Assembly: GCA_029251065.1 (NCBI GenBank)
Contig: JAQXEB010000183.1
Span: 1-12,156 of the forward strand
Source: Luminiphilus sp.
Lineage (GTDB): Bacteria; Pseudomonadota; Gammaproteobacteria; Pseudomonadales; Halieaceae
Direction: 5' to 3'
Length of the DNA stretch: 12,156 nt
Shown here piece after piece: positions 6,378 through 12,156 of this stretch. The notes under the pieces were generated by a model that had not been told where the DNA came from, ran no database searches, and was given only the letters and a program-made list of their open reading frames with translations. A program made the position numbers and the translations under genes. Numbering within the stretch: the stretch's first letter is position 1; each line of letters begins with the position of its first letter.

Positions 6378-9011
6378 TTAGAATCCACGCCCCAGCGTGA
6401 ATTGGAATGATTCTCTTCGGTCAGTCTCGCTGGCATTGAGCGGTCTGGCAATAGCGAACGTCAGTGGCCCGAAGCCGCTAAGCCACGTCACACCGATACC
6501 CACCGAGTATCGCAACTCGCCGGCATCAACACCAAAACAATTAATCTGATTTTCACGACAATTAGTGTTGAATACATTACCCGCGTCTAGGAACAATGCG
6601 GAACGAATGGATCGTCGGTCTTTGACGAACGGCATCGGGAACAAAATTTCGGCCGAGCCCTCGATCACCACATTGCCCCCAAAGGGATCTGGGCGACGTC
6701 CAAGGAAAACCTGCTGGGTTTCAATTTCACCCGTCTCTGGGTTCACAACGTAGCCAAACCCTCGCCCATCTGACCCACCAACTTCAGTAGGTACGCCGTC
6801 TTCATCAACCCCAGTCGTCGCAAAACCGGTCTGATAGAGCACAGGCGGCGTGCTGCGCGGTCCCAGCGTGTTCGTCTCAAATCCACGAACACTACCAAAC
6901 CCACCGGCGTAGAAGTGCTCGTAAAACGGCAGTTCTGTGGTATCACCGTAGCCGTCTCCGTAACCGACCTCGCCGCGCAAGTGGAAGGTGAATTCCCCGT
7001 AAATGGGAAGGTACATTTCGCCACGATAGTTAATTTTGAAGAACTCTAGATCCGAGCCAGGCAACGAAAGCTGTGCCGACAGAGAGTTGGACATACCGCG
7101 TGTGGCTAACTGGCCTCGGTTCAGGGTTGATTGAACGTACGAACCCGTCACTGACCAGTTTGTAAATGCGTCCCCGTTTTCATCCAAGAAGCCATCCGAG
7201 GCAATGGTTGCGAAAGCATCGGCAGGCAGATCGGTAATGGGGAAGAGTTCTTCGGGGCCCGAAAAGGTCCCGTCAAACTGTCGCGTCGATACGTAGTATT
7301 GCTCTATACCGGGAATTAGCCGCGGACTCGTTCGAATCTCTTGCACTGCGTACTGACCTGACGTGATTTGAGTATCTGTAATACCCAAATTAAAACCCAG
7401 CCGCTGTGTCTCACTAATGGGGTAGCCAAACGTCATGGTCGCCCCCACGGTGTCGGTGGTGTAGCTCGCAACATTAATCTCGGAAAGGTCAGTCTTTCGA
7501 TAGAACAAACTGAAGCCGCGACTCACGCCGTCTTCGGTAAAGTAGGGGTTACTGTAGTTAATACTTGCAACACTTTGGTAGGCAGACGAATTTAAATTAA
7601 GCCCGACTTGGCGACCAGAACCTAAAAAATTGTTCTGCTGCAAATTCAGACCAAGAATGAGTCCCGCCCATTGCGAGTAGCCCAAACTACCACCAATAGA
7701 ACCAAAGCTCTGTTCCTCGACCGAGAAGTCAATGTCCACAACGTCGTCATACCCCGGTAACTCGACGGTTTCAACTTCCGCCGAGCTGAAAAACCCAAGT
7801 CGCTCCAGTCGAACACGAGACTGCTCAATGGCCGACGCAGATGCAGGTGCAGCCTCCATTTGACGCATTTCACGGCGCAAGACGTTATCGGCCGTTCGAT
7901 CATTGCCGGTAAAATTAATCCGGCGGACGTACGTGCGTCTACCGGGGTCAACAAAAAACTTAAGCGCCACTTCAGCCTCGCCATCACCCACTTCTGGGAT
8001 GCCGGTTACCTTTGCAAAGTTATAGCCTTCGTTCCCCAACCGTCGGGTTAAGTACTCTTCCGTACTGGTGACTAACTGCTGAGAAAAAACTTGCCCAGGT
8101 GCGACCAGTAAGAACCGCGATAAATCTGCCTCGGGAAGCACGAGATCACCGGACAAATCGACATCAGTGATCGTGAAAAGGTCCCCCTCTGCCACATTAG
8201 CCGTGATGTAAACCGCATCCTTAGTGGGGGATACAGCGACCTGCGTTGACTCGATCTCAAACTGCAGATAGCCGCGGTCTTGGTAATAACTCGTCAGCGA
8301 CTCAAGGTCTGACTCGAGCTTTTCTTTACTGTATTTATCGGCACTTGAGAAAAATGCGAACCGGCCACCCACTTGAAGCTCGAAGTTTTCAAGCAGCGTT
8401 TCGTCATCGAACACCTCGTTACCCACGATGTTGATGTGCTTAATTTTCGATACCGTCCCCTCGTCAATGTCTATGCTAATAGACACTCGGTTCCGAGGCT
8501 CGGGAATCACCTCAGAGTCGATCGAAGCGTCGTAGCGACCCTGAATGACATACTGACGCAACAGTTCAAGCTGCATCCCGTCCAGCGTTGATCGCTGAAA
8601 AACCTGACCGACCGCAAGACCCGCTCCCTTAAGCCCGTCGAGCAATGCCTCAGTCTCAATCGCTTTGTTGCCGTCAATCGTGATCTCACTAATGCTGGGG
8701 CGCTCGGCAACGATCAGTACTAAAACATTGCCGTCACGGCCGACCGAAATATCGTCAAAGTTGCCGGTGTAGAACAAGTTACGCGAGATCGCACGAACCG
8801 ATGCATCATCGAGCACGTCACCAACGCTGACAGGCAGCGCGGCAAAAACGCTTCCGGGCGCAATTCGCTGAAGCCCCTCAACGCGAATATCCGCGACGAC
8901 AAAAGGCTCAACTTGCGCCAGTGCCGCAGGTGTAAACGCAGCGATTAATGAGGTGAGAGCGAATGATCTTAGTAGTGTGCTCAGCCAATTTTTTTTGTTT
9001 TTTAATACCAT
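6378..9011 (-). CDS. bamA: Outer membrane protein assembly factor BamA (Omp85)
   Basis: Essential core of the BAM complex, which folds and inserts beta-barrel proteins into the outer membrane. I take the ATG at 9011, giving 877 residues, because it begins a clean signal peptide (MVLKNKKNWL, then a hydrophobic run, cleavage ALA|QVEPF after 32). The open frame extends back to 9122 but would bury the signal and overlap rseP. Five POTRA domains follow (about 34-103, 104-184, 187-276, 279-356, 359-434), then a 16-strand barrel (about 436-877). The lid-loop motif VRGF is at 708-711, and the last residue is Phe (FTLGRGF), the usual C-terminal signature. At 877 residues it is longer than E. coli BamA (810); the extra length is mainly in predicted loops L4 (about 548-616) and L6 (about 711-777). 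Cys818 and Cys825 lie in predicted loop L7. It is followed by skp. Confidence 0.97.
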   Translation of the reverse strand: MVLKNKKNWLSTLLRSFALTSLIAAFTPAALAQVEPFVVADIRVEGLQRIAPGSVFAALPVSVGDVLDDASVRAISRNLFYTGNFDDISVGRDGNVLVLIVAERPSISEITIDGNKAIETEALLDGLKGAGLAVGQVFQRSTLDGMQLELLRQYVIQGRYDASIDSEVIPEPRNRVSISIDIDEGTVSKIKHINIVGNEVFDDETLLENFELQVGGRFAFFSSADKYSKEKLESDLESLTSYYQDRGYLQFEIESTQVAVSPTKDAVYITANVAEGDLFTITDVDLSGDLVLPEADLSRFLLVAPGQVFSQQLVTSTEEYLTRRLGNEGYNFAKVTGIPEVGDGEAEVALKFFVDPGRRTYVRRINFTGNDRTADNVLRREMRQMEAAPASASAIEQSRVRLERLGFFSSAEVETVELPGYDDVVDIDFSVEEQSFGSIGGSLGYSQWAGLILGLNLQQNNFLGSGRQVGLNLNSSAYQSVASINYSNPYFTEDGVSRGFSLFYRKTDLSEINVASYTTDTVGATMTFGYPISETQRLGFNLGITDTQITSGQYAVQEIRTSPRLIPGIEQYYVSTRQFDGTFSGPEELFPITDLPADAFATIASDGFLDENGDAFTNWSVTGSYVQSTLNRGQLATRGMSNSLSAQLSLPGSDLEFFKINYRGEMYLPIYGEFTFHLRGEVGYGDGYGDTTELPFYEHFYAGGFGSVRGFETNTLGPRSTPPVLYQTGFATTGVDEDGVPTEVGGSDGRGFGYVVNPETGEIETQQVFLGRRPDPFGGNVVIEGSAEILFPMPFVKDRRSIRSALFLDAGNVFNTNCRENQINCFGVDAGELRYSVGIGVTWLSGFGPLTFAIARPLNASETDRRESFQFTLGRGF

Positions 9012-9090
9012 CTTCTTCGCTTTTTTCCAGGTAAACCGCTGGGCGCTTGTGTGTTTTTGCACGAGCCCGCTACGCAGGCGCGGGAGTATC
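9012..9090 (-). other. bamA leader, longest intergenic gap in the window
   Basis: These 79 bases separate the rseP stop from the chosen bamA ATG. The minus strand carries an imperfectly supported hairpin, CCCGC-9 nt-GCGGG (9066-9084), not followed by a T-run, so I do not call it a terminator. A purine-rich AGCGAAGAAG directly precedes the ATG and is the likely, weak ribosome-binding site. I see no convincing sigma-70 or sigma-E promoter in the gap. Confidence 0.5.
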
Positions 9091-10452
9091 TCACAGTCGA
9101 GCCACATCGTTATAGATCGCAAACATCATTAAGGTAAAAACAGCCGCCAATCCAAGCTGATAACTCATCATTTGAACCTGCTCGGGCACGGGACGACCAA
9201 AAATCCCTTCCAGTGCATGAAACACAATGTGACCGCCATCGAGAACCGGGATTGGCAACAAGTTAATTGCGCCGAGCGAAATGGACAGTAGCGCAAGAAA
9301 GGACAACCATGTCGCAAATCCACTCTCAGCCGTGCTGGCAGCCACTTGTGCAATCGATATCGGTCCTGATAAATTTTTTGTGGAGATCAACCCCTGAACC
9401 ATTTTCCACATCGACTCAAAAGTGAAGATCGTCAGCGAATAGGTTCTCTCAACCGCGGCAACAAACGCTTGAACTGGATTACGACCCTGACGACGAATCC
9501 GCTCTTCGGGTATTTCAGGGACAACAACGCCCATTCCCACAGCGCCCATCGCCTCATTACCCGAGGTTCGCGATACAGGCACGACATCAAGCTTCATCAG
9601 CTGGTTGTCACGTATAATCTCTACGTCAATCGACTCACCGGGCCGAGCACGCACAGTTTTTACCCACTGCATCCAGGTCTCAACAACCTCACCGTTGGCG
9701 CTGACAATCCTATCGCCCACCTCAAACCCCGCCTCTTCAGCAGCATCACCGGCAACCAGCGATCCGACCACGGGTGCCAAAGGCAAGACCCCCAGGGTCA
9801 GACCCAGCGCGAGTGTGGGATCCGGAGCTTCAGCCTCCCCCAGCCAGCGATTAATGGCGAGCGGATAAGACTGCTGTACATCACTCAGCGGGCTGCCAAT
9901 GGCAATCTCGATGGTCCCTGTATCGCCCAGTCGTTGCAGTAATGCGAAACGGACATTAGAGACCGTGCGGGTTGGCTCTGAGTCCACCGCCACAATCTCT
10001 TGCCCTACTTGAAGACCTGCGTCGGCTGCAATAGAGCCCACCTCAACCGACTCGATGATGGGCGCAAGCCCCGTCTCACCGCGTAAAAACAGTGCGAAAA
10101 GAACGAGTACTGCCAGTGCAAAATTGGCTGCGGGGCCGGCCGCAACAATGGCAAGCTTATTGCGGACGGGCTGCGCATTAAACGATTCCGCGCGATTTTC
10201 ATCGGTAATTCCCGACTCCGCGTCTCGCTCATCAAGCATTTTGACATAGCCGCCTAAGGGAATCGCACACAGCATAAACTCAGTTCCGTTACGAGCTCTG
10301 TGCGCAAGTAACGGGCGGCCAAACCCAACAGCAAACCGTAAGACGTGGACACCGCAACGGCGTGCCACCCAGTAATGACCAAACTCGTGGATAGTGACGA
10401 GGATACCCAGCGTCACGAGCGCCATGAAAATTTGGAAAAAATATTCCTGCAT
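9091..10452 (-). CDS. rseP: RIP metalloprotease RseP (site-2 protease)
   Basis: Inner-membrane zinc protease that makes the second, intramembrane cut in the anti-sigma factor RseA/MucA, releasing sigma-E (AlgU/MucB-type pathway in pseudomonads); it also clears remnant signal peptides. The 453-residue length is typical. The first membrane segment carries HEFGH (His22, Glu23, His26), and the last membrane region carries NLLPIPVLDGGH with Asp405 as the third zinc ligand. Two tandem periplasmic PDZ domains lie between them (about 128-200 and 222-300), with GSIAADAGLQVGQEI and AEEAGFEVGDRI as their carboxylate-binding regions. Hydrophobic segments are near 5-20, 100-122, 380-400 and 432-448. The start ATG is 31 nt after the dxr stop, with AGGGAG about 13 nt upstream. 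Its place directly before bamA links stress signalling to outer-membrane assembly. Confidence 0.97.
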   Translation of the reverse strand: MQEYFFQIFMALVTLGILVTIHEFGHYWVARRCGVHVLRFAVGFGRPLLAHRARNGTEFMLCAIPLGGYVKMLDERDAESGITDENRAESFNAQPVRNKLAIVAAGPAANFALAVLVLFALFLRGETGLAPIIESVEVGSIAADAGLQVGQEIVAVDSEPTRTVSNVRFALLQRLGDTGTIEIAIGSPLSDVQQSYPLAINRWLGEAEAPDPTLALGLTLGVLPLAPVVGSLVAGDAAEEAGFEVGDRIVSANGEVVETWMQWVKTVRARPGESIDVEIIRDNQLMKLDVVPVSRTSGNEAMGAVGMGVVVPEIPEERIRRQGRNPVQAFVAAVERTYSLTIFTFESMWKMVQGLISTKNLSGPISIAQVAASTAESGFATWLSFLALLSISLGAINLLPIPVLDGGHIVFHALEGIFGRPVPEQVQMMSYQLGLAAVFTLMMFAIYNDVARL

Positions 10453-10483
10453 CTACTTTTGAACGCTCCCTAGAGTCACAATC

Positions 10484-11659
10484 TCACCTTTTGATTTCGG
10501 CGACCACCGCTTGGGCAGCCTCACGCGCCGCACGATCGAGGCCTTTGACCTCACTGAGCTCAGTTGGTTCAGCGAGATCGACGGTATTAAGTGTTGTTTC
10601 AATCACACGATCAATATCAGTGAACCGTATGCGATGCGAGAGAAAGGCATCAACAGCGATCTCATTAGCTGCACTGAACACACACATCCCACCGGGGAGC
10701 GTGATTGCCTCGTAAGCAAGCTTCAGGCACGGGAAGGCACCCAAATCGGGTGTCTCAAAATCCAATCGACCCACCTTAACCAAGTCCAGCACATCAACGC
10801 CCGCATCGACGCGATCAGGCCAGGAAAGACTGTAGGCAATGGGCGTGCGCATATCGGGCTGTCCCAGCTGAGCCAACACGGAGCCATCGACATAACGTAT
10901 TAACGAGTGAACGATACTTTGCGGGTGAACGACCACCTCAATTTCAGAGGGCTTACGATCAAAAAGCCAACACGCCTCTGCCAGTTCCAAACCCTTATTA
11001 ACCAGTGTCGCGGAGTCGACTGAAATCTTTCGTCCCATGGACCAATTGGGGTGTGCGCACGCCTGATCCGGCGTGACATCAAACAACTCAGATCGACTTT
11101 TTCCACGAAACGGCCCACCGGACGCGGTGAGTAGAATTTTTTCCACACGCCCCATTTGCGGACGCGCCAGCTCGTCTGTCTCGAGACACTGAAACATCGC
11201 ATTGTGCTCACTATCGACCGGCAACAGCAAAGCGCCGCCCTCGTGCACCGCGCTCATAAAAATCTGACCGGCACTCACCAGTGCCTCTTTATTGGCGAGA
11301 AGAAGTCGCTTGCCCGCCTGCGCAGCCGCAAGTGCCGCGGAAAGACCTGCAAATCCGACGATTGCCGCCATCACAGTATCCACCTCGGCGCTTTTCGCAA
11401 GCTCCACCATCGGCGCTTCACCCGCATGCACTTGGGTCTCAACGACACCCGCCAACCGTGTTTTGAGCTCAACCGCCGCATTGTGATCGAACATGACCGC
11501 GTGGACAGGACGGTGGCGAAGACACAACTGCTCCATGTCATCTACCGACCGGTTGGCCGCTAAACCATAAGCACAGTAGTGAGCCGGATGTCGTTCGATA
11601 ATGTCCAACGTACTCGTTCCAATGGAGCCAGTGGCACCCAGAACCAAGACGCGCTGCAT
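10484..11659 (-). CDS. dxr: 1-deoxy-D-xylulose 5-phosphate reductoisomerase
   Basis: Cytosolic NADPH-dependent enzyme (also called IspC) that rearranges and reduces DXP to 2-C-methyl-D-erythritol 4-phosphate, the first committed step of the MEP isoprenoid pathway and the target of fosmidomycin. I take the ATG at 11659, giving 391 residues (E. coli has 398). It opens directly with the nucleotide-binding LGATGSIGTSTLDII (7-21); the open frame continues upstream to 11944 but overlaps cdsA and has no homologous character. Catalytic and metal-binding residues are visible in LPVDSEHNA (Asp149, Glu151) and LVNKGLELAEA (Glu225), with ASGGPFRG (179-186), HPNWSMGRKISVDSATL (203-219) and VVHPQSIVHS (243-252) around the active site. 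The start overlaps the cdsA stop by one base (TAATG). The product feeds undecaprenyl phosphate and quinone synthesis, and the position between cdsA and rseP matches Pseudomonas. Confidence 0.97.
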   Translation of the reverse strand: MQRVLVLGATGSIGTSTLDIIERHPAHYCAYGLAANRSVDDMEQLCLRHRPVHAVMFDHNAAVELKTRLAGVVETQVHAGEAPMVELAKSAEVDTVMAAIVGFAGLSAALAAAQAGKRLLLANKEALVSAGQIFMSAVHEGGALLLPVDSEHNAMFQCLETDELARPQMGRVEKILLTASGGPFRGKSRSELFDVTPDQACAHPNWSMGRKISVDSATLVNKGLELAEACWLFDRKPSEIEVVVHPQSIVHSLIRYVDGSVLAQLGQPDMRTPIAYSLSWPDRVDAGVDVLDLVKVGRLDFETPDLGAFPCLKLAYEAITLPGGMCVFSAANEIAVDAFLSHRIRFTDIDRVIETTLNTVDLAEPTELSEVKGLDRAAREAAQAVVAEIKR

Positions 11660-12156
11660 TAGGCGTAACCCACCAAAATTATTGACAGGGCAAAAAATGG
11701 CGCGGCACCGCAGATACTGTCCAGTCGATCCAGCACACCGCCGTGACCAGGCAAAAGCACCCCCGAATCTTTGCACCCACTCTCTCGCTTCACCATGCTG
11801 ACGGTCAAGTCGCCAAGCACCGACGCACTGCAACAAAAGGCCGCAATTAAGAAAACTTCTACGGGATGAATGTAGGCGTAGGCCGGCGGCAGCAACCACC
11901 AGGTTAACCCTGCGAGACTTAAGACACCCAAAAAGCCTCCCCACAAACCCTCGATCGTCTTTGCGGGACTGACGTCCGCCGCGAGCGAGTTCTTACCCCA
12001 GGCCTTACCAACAAAGTAGGCGCAGACATCAGCCGCACCGACCATAATGATCAACAAAACGACGAGCAACCAGCCGCTGGGCAAATACATCAGGTAAGAG
12101 AGTGAAAACCAGCCTACCGCGAGGACAAACAGTCCCATCAAACTCCGCACTGCGCG
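11659..12156 (-). CDS. cdsA: Phosphatidate cytidylyltransferase, C-terminal 165 codons (partial, cut by right edge)
   Basis: Inner-membrane enzyme that makes CDP-diacylglycerol from phosphatidate and CTP, the precursor of all bacterial phospholipids. Only the C-terminal part is present; the frame stays open to the window edge, and the GTG at 12150 is internal, not the true start. A full CdsA is about 270-290 residues, so roughly 100-120 are missing. The family signature is complete: SMVKRESGCKDSGVLLPGHG continuing GVLDRLD, with the metal-binding and catalytic KD, HGG and DRLD residues. VGAADVCAYFVGKAWGK and SPAKTIEGLWGG are the other conserved cytosolic blocks. At least four hydrophobic segments are visible (for example SLMGLFVLAVGWF, LLVVLLIIMV and FLGVLSLAGLTWWLL). 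The stop overlaps the dxr ATG, so the two are probably co-translated. In related genomes uppS lies upstream, outside this window. Confidence 0.96.
   Translation of the reverse strand, partial: RAVRSLMGLFVLAVGWFSLSYLMYLPSGWLLVVLLIIMVGAADVCAYFVGKAWGKNSLAADVSPAKTIEGLWGGFLGVLSLAGLTWWLLPPAYAYIHPVEVFLIAAFCCSASVLGDLTVSMVKRESGCKDSGVLLPGHGGVLDRLDSICGAAPFFALSIILVGYA

Noticed and set aside
9066..9084. GC hairpin after rseP as a Rho-independent terminator
   Set aside because: The stem is only 5 bp with a 9-nt loop, and no T-run follows on the minus strand.
9012..9122. Upstream extension of bamA to a TTG at 9122
   Set aside because: It would put 37 charged residues before an obvious signal peptide and overlap the end of rseP; the ATG at 9011 gives a normal secreted precursor.
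9469..9942. 157-codon plus-strand open frame opposite rseP
   Set aside because: Antisense to the PDZ region of rseP, with no domain or ribosome-binding site of note.
11660..11944. Upstream extension of the dxr reading frame by 95 codons
   Set aside because: It overlaps the conserved C-terminus of cdsA in another frame, and the protein family starts at the nucleotide-binding LGATGSIG right after the ATG at 11659.
1..12156. Search for a mobile element, defence system, CRISPR array or other novel accessory system
   Set aside because: Every gene is a recognised core gene in conserved order; no repeats, integrase, transposase or unusual composition was seen.

Overview
The window is a near-gapless block of eleven genes, all on the minus strand, from a gammaproteobacterial chromosome. 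Reading along the direction of transcription (from high to low coordinates) the order is cdsA (3' part) - dxr - rseP - bamA - skp - lpxD - fabZ - lpxA - lpxB - rnhB - dnaE (5' part). This is the conserved envelope-biogenesis/lipid A/replication cluster of Gammaproteobacteria. Placing dxr between cdsA and rseP matches the Pseudomonas arrangement rather than that of E. coli, where dxr lies before uppS. With the sequence types and a GC content a little over one half, this suggests a Pseudomonas-like or Cellvibrio/Halieaceae-like, possibly marine, gammaproteobacterium. That placement is an inference from gene order and protein resemblance, not from a search.

Layout. The right end (about 9.1-12.2 kb) holds the membrane and isoprenoid part: CDP-diglyceride synthase (cdsA, cut by the window edge), DXP reductoisomerase (dxr) and the site-2 protease RseP. 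The middle (about 5.8-9.0 kb) carries outer-membrane protein assembly: BamA and the periplasmic chaperone Skp. Then come the lipid A genes lpxD, fabZ, lpxA and lpxB (about 2.4-5.8 kb). RNase HII (rnhB) follows, and then the first 620 codons of the replicative DNA polymerase III alpha subunit (dnaE), which runs off the left edge.

The genes are packed: cdsA/dxr and lpxA/lpxB overlap by one base in TAATG, lpxB/rnhB overlap by 14 bases, and most other gaps are 1-31 nt. The longest gap is the 79-nt leader of bamA. No stretch above 300 bases lacks a gene, and I see no Rho-independent terminator, tRNA, rRNA, IS element, CRISPR array or other mobile DNA. Functionally, FabZ supplies the fatty-acid elongation cycle that makes the 3-hydroxyacyl-ACP used by LpxA and LpxD. 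LpxB condenses their products into the lipid A disaccharide, while Skp and BamA deliver and insert the beta-barrel proteins that share the same outer membrane. RseP governs the sigma-E envelope stress response that monitors this process.

I found no undescribed system; this is core genome. The points most worth a second look are a methionine at the acyl-chain 'ruler' position of LpxA, which predicts a short (C10-type) 3-hydroxy chain, enlarged extracellular loops in BamA, and a few start-codon and coupling details.
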